This document shows positions 32,480 to 43,131 of a stretch of DNA of 64,000 nucleotides, in pieces. How positions within the stretch are numbered: the first letter of the stretch is position 1; every line of letters starts with the position of its first letter. The translations under genes and the position numbers were made by a program. The notes below the pieces were generated by a model. That model did not search any database and had not been told where the DNA came from. It worked only from the letters and a program-made list of their open reading frames with translations. Source of the stretch: Sphaerulina vaccinii (taxonomy: Eukaryota; Ascomycota; Dothideomycetes; Mycosphaerellales; Mycosphaerellaceae); assembly GCA_022570795.1 (NCBI GenBank), contig JAKUDP010000001.1, positions 248,001 to 312,000 of the forward strand, read 5' to 3'.

Positions 32480-34478
32480 TTATTGGTGACTGCCAGCAAA
32501 ACCGTTGACTGGGAAGGAGTGCTGATTGTTCTCCGAGGTCAAGTCAAAAGGCCAAGGCCACCCTTGAGAAGTTACTTCAGGTGGAAACTGAAAGTCATCA
32601 TGTGGTGTTCGCATGCCCAAATTATTGGTCAAAGGTGGCAGAGAACCTGAAGGCAGGACAGGATGGCTTCCAGACCCGTTGCTCGTAGGATATGGTCCGT
32701 TGCCATTTCCATTCGTAGTCTCCTCGGGATAGGGAGCTATGTGTTGAGGCGCACCTGAGAGCATTTCTCGTTGTGCTTGCATATACTGATCGATCTTCTC
32801 AATCTGCTTGCGTAGTTCTCGGCTGGATCCAGCTGCAGGCTGCAGCGTTGACTCGAAATCTTCCAGGAGATCAGCCAAGCCCGTCATCAGTGTACGTACT
32901 CTTTCGTATGAGCTCTCGTTCAACACGCCCTGCATGACGGAAGAGAGTATATGTCCAATACCTCCCAGGTGGTAGACGAGGGGAGTCGAGATTGCTCGAA
33001 GGTAATGCTGCGGGATGTCCCTGAAGGTGTTGAGCACTGTCTCGGCAACGCGACACTTCTCCAACACATTTTCCGCATTGCTAGCTCGTGCCTCGAGCAA
33101 TGTTATTCGTACCAGCTGCAGCGTGGCCTGTATGTTTGCAGCCTGGAAGCCAAAGATGTCATGGCTACGATCGCCCGTTGCCGGAGCTCTGTAGTCCTTG
33201 AATCGCTCCGGCAGGCCATAGTAGAGGTTGAGGACATTCTCCATGATCTGGATATCGGGCATGGTGTTTGACATCATCAGCCTAACGATGGATATTCTGT
33301 CACCTCGTCCAGATTTGCTAATTCGCAGCCTCTTCATAGCATGCTCGAGGACTCGATACAGATCTGTGGTGAAATTATAGCCTCGTAGCCAGTTGTCGGG
33401 GTTCTGGTAAGTCGAGTCACCAGAAGCCAGCTCTTCATCACTGACTTCGCTGGGATAGGCAACATTGGAGTGCGTTTCTTGCGACTTGTGTATCGTGTTG
33501 AAGACCACGGATGTGTACACATCGAAGTTGTACATCGCCCAGAACAATCTTCTGCGCTCTTCTCTCTCTTCGCTAGATATATGTTCCGGCCAGTAGTTCT
33601 CATCATGGAAGTGCTGTATCGCGCCCAGAGTCATGTAGTGGCCCATGTATTGATGCATCGTCTGGACTTGGCCGTACTGAATACTGGTCAGAGCAAGCAA
33701 AGCGCAAGCGCGCAAATAGCCCAGACCACTCATTTTCGTGAGATCTTTGGAGATGTTGTCCTGCGCTGCAGAGAAGAAGACTTCTGAAGAGTTTCCGGAA
33801 CTCTCTTCGTTCTGGTACTTGTCACCTAGTGCTCCATCTCGCGCTCGTGCTGCAGCTAAAGCGCATGCGGCCATAACTGAAGCGAAGAACCCGCGATCTG
33901 TAAGATGTTGCCTTTCGTGAACCCGTCGCCATAATGTTGGTCCGTGGAAGAATGGAAAGAGTGGATACACGACCTCCATGTATATCTCGAGGTACCGGTG
34001 GATCGTTTGCTGACTGGATGCCGCGAAACAATGCCACGCGACACTCAAGAGATCCTCAGGCCTTCCTTCTCGCACAACTTCATATGCGCCAGTGAAGGTG
34101 CCCGATGGAACTGGTCCGCCATTCTGATATCCTCCTTCGGACTTGATGGTTGGAGATATGGGCTGCGTCGTGTTAGGTTCAATGCAGGACTCACGTTCAT
34201 CACAATCGCACACTGCTCACCGACTGATTCGTGTTGTGTTGCTGGACAGGCAGGAGGTTACCTGGTCCGCCCTGTGCAGCAGATGGGTTGCGACGCCTCC
34301 TGGATGGCCTATTGTAGGTGCAATCGATGGCGAAGTCGTAGCAATTCTGACATTTTCGAGGTTCCTCCGCGCTGGGTCGACATCGAATACTCCTCCGATG
34401 GCACAAGTCGCATGCCTGAGAGATGCGTTGCAACTTCCTGGGTCGATCCTGGGTACTCTTATTGCTGGTGCTCGACAT
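32480..34478 (-). CDS. Zn2Cys6 transcription factor with fungal-specific regulatory domain
   Basis: Exons 34478-34221 and 34162-32480 give 646 residues. The zinc cluster is at residues 23-53 with spacing CX2CX6CX9CX2CX6C, followed by a basic linker RPSRRRR. The middle homology region starts near residue 150 (HRYLEIYMEVVYPLFPFFHG) and includes FWAMYNFDVYTS. The C-terminus is rich in Gly, Asn, Pro and Ser as in activation regions. It is a nuclear DNA-binding regulator; the target genes cannot be inferred and neighbours are not a metabolic cluster. The start is the Met just before the cluster. Confidence 0.88.
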
Positions 34479-35792
34479 ATTGAAACGCGGACTGCAGTCC
34501 GACTTCCTACATGGGCCCTTTAGCAGTGTAGTACCTTCGCGTAAGACAAGATGGGAGGATGGGAAGTGAAGCAAGATTGGTGGCAACCGTGTAACCTGTA
34601 AACAAACGAAGGATTATGCAGAGAATAAACGCGACTTTGCCACACAGATCTGCTTGATCCGACTACCCGGGTTCGACCTCACATCTCCTGGATATGGATA
34701 ATCCAACTGTTGCGACAGCGAGGCTACATCATCACACAGTTTTGTTGGCCGATGTCACTCTGCATCACCTTCCCAAACAGTGTCTGGTGGCGCCCAGTCT
34801 TTTGGAGTCTAGCCTTTAAATTCACCGGAGATGCACTCCCTTAACACCGGCACTCACTGGGATGCAGCGCATGCTGCCGAGCATGGTGTAACGAGCTAGG
34901 AAAGCCAACCCCATAGCATTGCATGGAGATCCATCTTCATAGCAACTTCGCCGAGCAAGTTGAACACGAATTGAAGGTGGCGAGGTCAGATTGATGTATT
35001 GAAGCTGCAAGATGGTTGGTCTTGAGCTGATGATGAACCCGTCCACCTGGGGAATTGACAGGATTCTGGTTGAGCTCTATCGGATGTGACTGGGATGTAC
35101 GATGAACCATCTGCAGCAGTGCAGATTTTCAGATCTCAGATCTGAAGGATGATTTGTCACACGACGATGAAGACCAAAACTCACACCACTGCGACGAAGC
35201 TGGAGATATGAGTTGCTGTGTGGTATCGTTGAGACATCTGCGTTGCGACGCACCAAAGTTCGACAACAGAAGCGTTATCCAATTTGGTCAGTCAACCTGA
35301 AGCATTGCGATTGACCTTGTAGGTGAAGGCTTGGGAGTTCTATAGAAACGTCGACGTGCAGAAACGGCGACAGTCCCGGTGGCACCACCGCCGAGCACTT
35401 CGCACGTTCATTGATCGACAAAACGAGGCTGCGGTGGTACGTCCGCCTCCGGGGTGCTGAGGAAGCCATACAGCTCCACGTCTAAACCTTCTCATCGACT
35501 ATGGAAAAGCTATGTTACGGAACCACGCGGACATAGCCTGCCCAATGGCAGCGCACATGTAGGACTACACCTACACCACATGATTGATATGAAGCTGGAC
35601 TGTCCGCCTAGTGCGGTCGTAAATCGACGGACTTGCTCTTCGTCGCTCGCAGGACAATCTGTACCTTCTGCGGTCTTCCTCACCTGGACTGTGTAGAGAA
35701 TTGCGGGAGGCTTGATAGAATCTTACGCAAGCCACGTCACGAAGGATGTAGTGGGCGGAACGATGTCGTTGGGGCAGCATGCGGCTTCAAGT
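34479..35792. other. Intergenic, 1.3 kb, nothing recognised
   Basis: Only short unrelated frames. A GGTTCGACCTC near 34670 resembles a Pol III B box, but no tRNA fold forms around it. Confidence 0.3.
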
Positions 35793-38204
35793 TCAGGACA
35801 CTGAGTAGATCCTCACAGACTGGTCCTCGCTTGCAGCAGCCAACAGCGATCTGTCTACCTGCGATACTGCTCCGACCACGCCCTCCGGCCGCCAGCGTAG
35901 AGAAGTTATGGCCTTAGAAGGTCTGATGGCGAAAGGCACGTCTTCGGCAGACTCTATGGCAAGGTTCTCGGAATGCAGCTTGACAAGGCACATCTTTCCC
36001 GTCTCATCACCTGTTGCGAGCAATAGTTGCCCTTCATGGAGTCGCTGTTCGAAGGCAATAGCAGTCAATGATGCATTGGCAGCATGGGTAGATATGCACT
36101 CAGCCTTGCCATCTAATACTCTCCAAATCTTGACACTCTTGTCTCTGCCTGCTGTGGCGAAGACCTGGCCGACAGCGGTAGGCGCCCAGCAGCAATCGAG
36201 GATCATGCGCGAGTGGCCTTTGGGATTGCTTGCGTGCAGCGTGTACAGACTTGTTGCATTGCCATCTCTTTCAAACAATGCCCACTGCCTGTCTCTCCCT
36301 ACACTGAGGAGATATTGGTCATTGGGCGAGAACGCAAGGCTGGTGACGGTCAAGCTGTGCGCAGTAAGCGGAGGCTTAACCTCACGCCATTCCTTCGTCT
36401 CGTACAGTCTAATCACAGCATGGTCTAGGGAACTGGCCTTGCAAGCAGTTGCGACAAGAGTGCCATCGTTACTGGTCGCTACAGCTGAAATCTCGTATCC
36501 ATGACCATACAGCTTTTCGTGTTCGGGCCAGAGTGTATGCCGAGCAAGATGGTCTTCGAAGGGAGGATGGTCAAGGTCCAGAGTGGACTTGCTCTGCGTA
36601 GGTGCAGAGTCCGCAGTCTCCTGATCGTTGGTATCGCCATTCGTGCCGTTCTGCTCTTGATCGTCTTCCACTGCGACAGCTTTGTTGGATAGTCCGAGAA
36701 CTGGTATATTGGCAGCATCCGGTAGATCAGCAGCTTTTGATACAGCAGTGCCACCCAACTTCGCAAGAAGGTTGTCCACAGCTCTGGGCTTGTCGAATAC
36801 TCGGAGAAGTTTCTCATCAGCACCAGATATGAACCGATCGTCGTTGATAACATCAACACAATTGAGATCATAGCCATGTATCTGCGGTCGTGCGAACTCA
36901 TGCCATGATGACTGTGAGCTATCCTGTCTTTGCCACTGAGAGTACAGACGAGTTGTCTGATCCGAACTTGTCGAGAGCAGATATTGACCGGATCGTGCCC
37001 ATGCTACGCTACGCACTTCTTCAACGTGTCCGCCCACACCGACTTCTGGAGACCACATATCGCCCCCCGAATCATATCTCCAGCGCCGCCAGCTTCCTGA
37101 CCTCCCAAGACTGATCACTGATCTCGCATCGTGTTGCCAGAGTCCGATCCAAAAGCCGCCGGTGCTGCCTGTTGCTGTCGTAGATCCCTTTTGCGAGCTG
37201 ACTTCGCCAAGTCTGCTGGTGCACACCCAGAGACCAGAAGAAGGCTCCGCATTCCATATTGCCAAAGAGTTGTCTGCAGAGGCGGAAAGCAAAGCAGGTG
37301 TTTGTCCATTGTTACCTGGTGGTGCCCAGCGTGCTGTATATATCCAGTCCTCGTGTCCAATGAGCAGTGCTTCGAAGGTTACAGTGTGCTTCGACCCTTC
37401 GCTGCCAACCTGATGGGCTTTGTTTGACAACGAGATCTTCTCTGCAGCTGTAACAAGCTTGTTCGCTTCGCTGACATTGCTGGAAGTGGTAGACTTGCCT
37501 TGGTGGAAGCGCCAAAGACGGATATACTTATCTTGACTAGCAGATGCAAGCAGTACATCGCCATCTGACGTCTGATTCTCGTAGGTGAAATCCAGTGATC
37601 GGATCCATCCTTCATGGCCAGTCAGAGTAGCCTGCAGCTCAAAAGCACTGCCTTCACCTTGTGCGCGAGAGAAGAGCTGAATAACGCTCGCACTTCCTGC
37701 AACGGCGAGAACTGCGTCTCTATTCGGAAGACGTGTGAATGCAAGGCACAGTGGGAAGAACCGTGGCTTCAAGGAAATGGTCTGTAGGAGCTTAGCTGTG
37801 GTGCCATCGAGCGTCCAGATCTTGACCGTTCTATCAGCTGCGCCTGATGCAAACAAGTCTGATCCTGGCAGTGTAGCAATTGCATTAATCGAAGCAGAAT
37901 CCTCTTTCAGGCACCATGTCTCCTCGAATGTTCCATTGGTTTCAGCAGACCATATGCGAATCGTTCTATCTGCACTTCCGCTCAGGATGAGCCGCCTGTT
38001 CGAGTCCTCGACGATTTTGATGGCATTCACAGCATCAGTGTGACCCGCAAGAAGCGCGTATACACCTCTGTTACTCGCATCTTCTGGGTTCCACAAGGCA
38101 ATGTTGTTGCCAGCGCCATACGCGAGTAGTGACGGCGACCAGTCTGCGGCAGATGGATGCCTATTACCGCCAGCGGCAATATATTCGATCGTTGTACTTA
38201 TCAT
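35793..38204 (-). CDS. ELP2: Elongator complex subunit 2 (WD40)
   Basis: A single exon of 803 residues, the normal size of Elp2. The protein is two WD40 propellers in tandem; repeats are visible as LAYGAGNNIALWNP, LILSGSADRTIRIWS, LFASGAADRTVKIWT, LLASASQDKYIRLWR, ALLSASADNSLAIW, YLLSTSSDQTTRLYSQW and VFATAGRDKSVKIWR. Elongator adds the cm5 group to wobble uridine of tRNAs; Elp2 is part of the Elp1-2-3 catalytic subcomplex. It is encoded head-to-head with URM1, whose product thiolates the same uridines. Confidence 0.95.
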   Translation of the reverse strand: MISTTIEYIAAGGNRHPSAADWSPSLLAYGAGNNIALWNPEDASNRGVYALLAGHTDAVNAIKIVEDSNRRLILSGSADRTIRIWSAETNGTFEETWCLKEDSASINAIATLPGSDLFASGAADRTVKIWTLDGTTAKLLQTISLKPRFFPLCLAFTRLPNRDAVLAVAGSASVIQLFSRAQGEGSAFELQATLTGHEGWIRSLDFTYENQTSDGDVLLASASQDKYIRLWRFHQGKSTTSSNVSEANKLVTAAEKISLSNKAHQVGSEGSKHTVTFEALLIGHEDWIYTARWAPPGNNGQTPALLSASADNSLAIWNAEPSSGLWVCTSRLGEVSSQKGSTTATGSTGGFWIGLWQHDARSVISLGRSGSWRRWRYDSGGDMWSPEVGVGGHVEEVRSVAWARSGQYLLSTSSDQTTRLYSQWQRQDSSQSSWHEFARPQIHGYDLNCVDVINDDRFISGADEKLLRVFDKPRAVDNLLAKLGGTAVSKAADLPDAANIPVLGLSNKAVAVEDDQEQNGTNGDTNDQETADSAPTQSKSTLDLDHPPFEDHLARHTLWPEHEKLYGHGYEISAVATSNDGTLVATACKASSLDHAVIRLYETKEWREVKPPLTAHSLTVTSLAFSPNDQYLLSVGRDRQWALFERDGNATSLYTLHASNPKGHSRMILDCCWAPTAVGQVFATAGRDKSVKIWRVLDGKAECISTHAANASLTAIAFEQRLHEGQLLLATGDETGKMCLVKLHSENLAIESAEDVPFAIRPSKAITSLRWRPEGVVGAVSQVDRSLLAAASEDQSVRIYSVS

Positions 38205-38364
38205 CGGGAGTTTGACATCTTTTGTGTCTTGGTCAAGTCGTGAGTTGAAGCAGGTGGAAAGTCGCGGGCAAAATTTCCGCTACCGCCAAGGCTGGCAACG
38301 ACTCACCAAAGCATCTCCATCAACAACACTTCCTTCGATAATCCAATCATCAGCAACACATCAT
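38205..38364. promoter_or_regulatory. Shared bidirectional promoter region, ELP2 / URM1
   Basis: Only 160 bases separate the two divergent start codons (169 if URM1 begins at its second Met). Both promoters and 5' leaders must therefore overlap here. I claim no specific factor site. Confidence 0.55.
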
Positions 38365-38841
38365 ATGCTGAAGATGGCAGACACGATACATCTAACAATC
38401 GAGTTCACGTAGGTCAAACTTTCTTCAGCTTACTTCTATACTGCCTACCTTCTTCAATTTCTAAGTCTTTCCCAGTGGAGGCCTCGAATTACTCTTCTCA
38501 GACCAACGCAAGCACAAACTATCGATACCTGCGAAGGACAGACAAGAACAACCAGCAAACATTGCTTTCTTGATCCAGTGGCTATGCGATAATCTCATGA
38601 AAGATCCTCGAAAGGACATGTTCGTTCTGGATGACACAGTGTAAGCCATGCGAAGGGAGACTGGTTCCAGCCAAGAACGGAGTTACTTCAGCTGCACTTC
38701 GAGAACTAACACGATCATCACAGACGACCTGGTGTATTGGTGCTCATCAATGATGCGGACTGGGAACTGGAAGGCGAAGAGAAGTACGAAGTGCAGCCAA
38801 GGGACAACATAGTCTTCGTCAGTACCTTGCATGGAGGATGA
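38365..38841 (+). CDS. URM1: Ubiquitin-related modifier Urm1
   Basis: Exons 38365-38408, 38476-38640 and 38724-38841 encode 108 residues. The beta-grasp fold reads [15 protein letters not shown], then LIQWLCDNL, then [17 protein letters not shown] and [11 protein letters not shown], ending in the diagnostic Gly-Gly. Urm1 is activated as a C-terminal thiocarboxylate by Uba4 and supplies sulfur for the 2-thio group of wobble uridine in tRNA-Lys, -Glu and -Gln(UUG); it also conjugates to proteins under oxidative stress. A second Met at 38374 is a possible start. The intron-split tRNA-Gln lies just downstream on the same strand. Confidence 0.95.
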
Positions 38842-38895
38842 ATCAAGCACAACAGCACATGTTCAAGGCAAATCCAAGTCAAGACAGTATGCAAG

Positions 38896-38971
38896 GTAAG
38901 CTGAGAACAGCTTCTAGTTCAAGTTTTCTCGGTTCTTTTCGACTCATCAACCTCACTGCTACCAATCTTAG
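38896..38971 (+). other. Candidate spliceosomal intron in the URM1 3' flank
   Basis: GTAAGC donor at 38896 and an AATCTTAG acceptor ending 38971 frame a 76-base segment between URM1 and the tRNA. If used it would indicate that the URM1 transcript, or a separate Pol II transcript, runs into the tRNA region. Confidence 0.35.
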
Positions 38972-39020
38972 CATGAAGAATTATAGATTCTGACAGATAG
39001 GCTTTGTCATCAACAACCAC

Positions 39021-39218
39021 GGTTGTATAGTGTAGGTTCGTGTCGTCTAAATCACTTCCATTCACTTGCAATCGCTAACACGTGATGCAGCGGTTATCAC
39101 ATCGGATTCTGATGCCTTTGCATAAGAACTTTCCGGGAACCCCGGTTGTGAGTTTCTATGCCGCTGCCTGAACATCTGTTCAGCTGCTAATCAAATGCAG
39201 CGATTCCGGGTACGACCT
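39021..39218 (+). tRNA. tRNA-Gln(CTG) interrupted by three introns, two of spliceosomal type
   Basis: Exon blocks 39021-39035, 39091-39112, 39131-39147 and 39201-39218 join to a 73-base cloverleaf. The acceptor stem is GGTTGTA with TACGACC (one G-T pair), the D stem GTG/CAC, the anticodon stem TCGGA/TCCGG around TTCTGAT (anticodon CTG), and the T arm CCCGG-TTCGATT-CCGGG. T is at position 73. Inserts are 39036-39090 (55 bases, D-loop, GTTCGT...GCTAACACGTGATGCAG), 39113-39130 (18 bases after position 37, the classical tRNA intron site) and 39148-39200 (53 bases, T-loop between T55 and C56, GTGAGT...GCTAATCAAATGCAG). The first and third look exactly like this genome's mRNA introns. Both Pol III boxes are split. 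The closest T run, TTTT, lies 36 bases downstream. Confidence 0.85.
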
Positions 39219-39770
39219 TAGTCAACCCACAAGCTCAGCTTGTAAGATTCTTCTTTTGCTCCTTGCTTCCAGGATCAATCTTACTTGGTATATCCACTTC
39301 CTTTTTGCCCTTCCTACGACTTCTTCTATCATGTTCACATATCCGCGGACAATGTGAGTAATCAGCAAAAGAACAATCGCCCAAGTCCCATAGCATGAAT
39401 GTCTATTACTTGGGACAACGCAGTTGAAATACTTCGGCGTCCACTTCAGCTGCGTTCTTTTGTCTAGACTCAGCTATAACAACGACCTTTCGACTATGTC
39501 AGGACGACTGTTGAGCAAGCAATGCTTGTGACCTAGTATGGTATTGACACTTTTGAAGCACAGTTGCAATCAGAGTCTACCATTCGTCACCCTCGACTTG
39601 CGCATCTCCGATATTTCGACCCGATCTACGGCTACTTCTGCTCATTCCACTCATCCTTCGCCCACCTAGGCTCGACCCGGTAAATGTTCTCGTGGTGACG
39701 AACGAGACCTCTATCGAACCACAGGCCTTTTGCTTCATCGAGCTCTTCGAAGAGGACTCCCATCATCTTT
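39219..39770. other. Intergenic between tRNA-Gln and the next gene
   Basis: Holds pyrimidine-rich stretches (TTCTTCTTTTGCTCC at 39249 onward; CTTTTTGCCC near 39300) but no gene I can support. Confidence 0.3.
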
Positions 39771-40353
39771 TCAGGGTAGAGCCTCAGTATCTCCAACCTC
39801 TGTCTCTTCTCCGGCGTCCACCTCAGCTTCCTTTTGGTCTTTGTTCGCTTTCTGAGAACGCTTTTGCTCATTCAGATCGTGCTGCACAGCTTGATCACGT
39901 ATGGAACGAGCATCTTCGAGCAGCCTAAGATACCAGATCCAAGAGTCAGCAAGTATCTCCTGAGATGTGGTTGTTGTTCGACAGCTTTTGTCAGAGTCTA
40001 CTCACTTCCTCCCACCCTCGCCAGGCTCAGCCTTGGTATTGCAGAGTTCTGCAAAGCGCACAGCCTCGTGAGCCATCTCGAGGTAATCAGGAACGTCGAT
40101 ACAGGCAAGAACCAGACATGCTCTAACGCGGAGCAAGAGTGGGAGGTCTGCATTCTCGAGCAGACTACGTGCTGTAGACGCTGCGTGGCTATCACTGTCG
40201 GCACGAAGAGCTTCATACGCCTACACTCGATATCAGCATCATTTCGAAGCTTAGCACACACATGTTGTGACTTACCTCTTGATCGAGAGCGTAGTAGGTA
40301 CTAAGCTGGTTGTTTGAGCTGATCCAGCTCGGCAGATGATCTTGGTTGGGCAT
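39771..40353 (-). CDS. Small helical hypothetical protein, 148 residues
   Basis: Three exons (40353-40276, 40220-40006, 39924-39771) add up to exactly 149 codons. Both introns (55 and 81 bases) have GTAAGT or GTGAGT donors and TGTAG or CTTAG acceptors. The protein opens MPNQDHLPSWISSNNQLSTY and forms a TPR-like all-helical run (ALRADSDSHAASTARSLLEN, LRVRACLVLACIDVPDYLEM, AHEAVRFAELCNTKA). It ends in a charged coil and acidic tail. I do not recognise the family. The exact frame conservation across both introns makes it convincing as a gene although each exon alone is short. Confidence 0.7.
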
Positions 40354-40572
40354 TCTGGCGCGTGGTCGATAGTTGGAATCTGGTTAATGCAAAAGGATTC
40401 GAACTGCGACCTCCGATGAGCAGCGAGGTCAGTAACGATGTTGCGAAGTGTTTGTAATTCGGAAGAAGTGAACTTTGTAGCTGGGAAGAGGTGAAGTTTG
40501 AGCGCTTCGCCAAGCGCTTCACTTCACACGAAATCGGGAGGCTGTCTATCATTAGGCATATTGAGGTAAGAC

Positions 40573-42208
40573 TCATCCATCCCGCATATAAGTCTGAGTT
40601 TGAAAGCTCTCTTTCAACAGATCAGGCCTACGATCACTCAGATCCAAGATCGCCTGTCCAAACAAGCCATTCGCCCACGAGAACCTATTAGTCGTCAAAG
40701 TCAGCAACCACACACCACATCTATCATCACACTAGAAGTATAACTCACCACTGTCTCGTCCAATCACTCACATTGAAAGTATTGATACTCTCATGAATCA
40801 ATCCCAACCCATCCGTACTGCTCACAATATCACCCAACTGTCCCATGATCTCCGCATCATCACTACTCGTCAAGATTCTGACAATACTCGCCATAGGCCA
40901 AGCATATCCTGGTCCGTTATGTGGGCCTCCAATGGCATTGATGACAGGTCCTCGCATGAAGTAAGGGTTACTCGCACTCAAGATCAACTCTCTTGTGTTT
41001 TGGTAGACTTCATCTTTCGCGTCTAAGTAGCCAAAGAAAGGCGCTGAGAGTAAAGAAGGGATGTTGGCATCGTCCATGATATTCTGACCAAAGTAGCCGT
41101 CGACTTCGTAGGCGTAGATTTTGCCCCAGCCGGGTGCCTCTACGATGGCGTACTTGTCAATCGCATGTTTGATGGTAGCTGATAAGTTTGTCATTCGGTA
41201 AGATAATGCTTCTTGGCCTGGAAGTTTGACTGCGATCTCTGCTGTAGCGTTGAGGTAGCGTGCGAGCATCATGTTACCTGGGATGAAACCTTGGTATATC
41301 GTCGCGTCGTCTGATGGACGGAAGAATGAGCGTACGAGACCGGTGATGTTGTTGAAGGGGTTACCGAAGCCGTGGTTTGCCATTGTTTCAGTGGCTGTAT
41401 CTGTTGGGCGGGAGAACTGGTAGGTAATATTGTTGACAAAGCCGGACGGGGCGTAGGTGCTGATCATTTGCTCCTCTGCTGTCTTGAGGACAGTCTCAAC
41501 TGCTGACACCCAGCTGTACTTCCCGAAGAAGTCGAGGTCCTCGGTCGCGTTGTAGTAGTCGTAGCTCACTTCCAGGAAAGCCGCCAGCGAATCGATTTCG
41601 TACTTGCACTCGAAAACAGACTGGTTGCTGTAATGCGGTAGAACAACATCGTTGGCTCCGTACTCGTTCCGAGTCGCGTTGATCCCAGACTCCACAGGTG
41701 GTTGAAACGAGTTGCAGTATGGACTCGTGAGCACATATCGTGCCTGCAGATTGATCACTCCACGATATAGCGACGCTAGAGAGTCACTCTCGCTTGAAGC
41801 CTCCAACAATGGCAAGTAAGACTGCACTTGGTTGGCAGAGTCTCGTAGCCACATAGCATTGATGTCTCCAGTGATCAAGAACGTGAGCTCCTCATCCGAT
41901 CCCGCTGCAGTGCCTTTCCACTTGACTGCTGTATCCAAAGTGTTCGGGAAGCTGTTCTCAAACAACCTGCTCAGATCCGGGTCTGCTATCTCTTTCTTGA
42001 TGCGTTCAATGGCATCCTCGACCACTGATGAGTTGAACGTTCGACACCTAGTGACTGGTCGTTGATAGGATAGATTGAATCTGCCTCCACTGTATGGTCC
42101 ATGTTGCTCTTTGGAGTACACCGAATAGTCTGGACAAGTGAGATTCTCGGCCGCTGTCACAGATATCGCCAGAAATGATATAACGGGAAGCAGATATCTG
42201 GGTCCCAT
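40573..42208 (-). CDS. GH125 family exo-alpha-1,6-mannosidase, secreted
   Basis: Exons 42208-40749 and 40684-40573 make 523 residues. Residues 1-20 ([20 protein letters not shown]) are a signal peptide, and there are many N-x-S/T sites. Family blocks are [20 protein letters not shown], then [44 protein letters not shown] and [17 protein letters not shown], ending [25 protein letters not shown] across the intron. GH125 enzymes (formerly DUF1237) are metal-independent inverting mannosidases that trim alpha-1,6-mannose from N-glycans or mannan. The second exon is essential: without it the last conserved Trp/Phe block is lost. Confidence 0.93.
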
Positions 42209-43131
42209 CGCAATCGTGGTCGAAGGGTCGAAAGAGATGAGTGTCTGCTGCTGACCCGCATGAACCGCATGAACAGCAGCTCACGCTTGTTATACCGGCT
42301 GTAGTCGTTAGTGATCGACAACACCGCATGCTACTACTGAACCTGCAGAGTCGCAGCTGCCGTGTGGAGACATGGTAGGGTGTCCCATGTCCTTTGGTCT
42401 GTGTTGCAATCTTGATCAAACTCGGACTTCGTTCTATTTCACGGCCAGACTAGCTCTTGCCCTACCCTACCTGTACGATCGCCTATACGCGCCTGCCAGA
42501 CGTTTCTCAGCGATGCCTTCGACACAAACAAGAGGCAATGATAATGAAGAATGCTCTGTGGAGAAGTCGGTGACGATGATGATGATGAAGGAAGGGCGGG
42601 TGTTCCTGTGCCTGAATTCACAATGTAACCTCAAGTTCTCCGCACTTTCTTGGCCGAAACAGGCCTGATTTTCCTACACCTCACCTCTTACACCATGTCA
42701 TCGGCACTATACCGTACGGCCAACAACATCGGGATGGTGGAGAGAGAACGGCTAGCCCGATGTTCGCTACCTAGAGTGTAGTCATAAGCTTCTGCTTCTG
42801 AGCACTCTTTAAGCACCACATATTGGACTGCTATTGTTGCAGAACTCGTTTCGCTTCATTTAGCACGTTGTGGTCAGTGGAACATCAAAGTGGTCTCTGA
42901 TTACTGATTCAATTTCACTGGGCTTTGTCTGCAAATACCATGGCCTAGTGCTCACGTACGGGGGCGGAGATGAGTTCGGGCTGACCACAAAGTCTGGACA
43001 ATCGACTGCCCGCTGCGAGGCACGGTCTCTTCAGTTGTGCGAGTAGCTCTGCTTGCTACAGTCCTGTCTATATACATCCGGCGAGAGCTCGAGCGGCATA
43101 GTCAATACAGACACACGGAGAGAAGTGACTC
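42209..43131. other. Intergenic, nothing recognised
   Basis: About 920 bases holding the GH125 promoter side. A short GATGATGATGATGAAGG microsatellite lies near 42575. No gene supported. Confidence 0.3.

Noticed and set aside
34660..34690. GGTTCGACCTC as a Pol III B box
   Set aside because: No cloverleaf forms on either side, with or without introns removed.
36000..38100. Plus-strand frames inside ELP2
   Set aside because: They are antisense shadows of WD40 coding sequence.
39242..39272. GTAAGATTC...TTCCAG downstream of the tRNA as another intron
   Set aside because: At about 31 bases it is too short for splicing and has no branch-site-like sequence.
40380..40420. B-box-like GTTCGAATCC on the minus strand, suggesting a second tRNA
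   Set aside because: The bases flanking the T-loop do not pair (A-C and C-T opposite) and no acceptor or D arm can be found. It lies in the 5' flank of the 148-residue gene.
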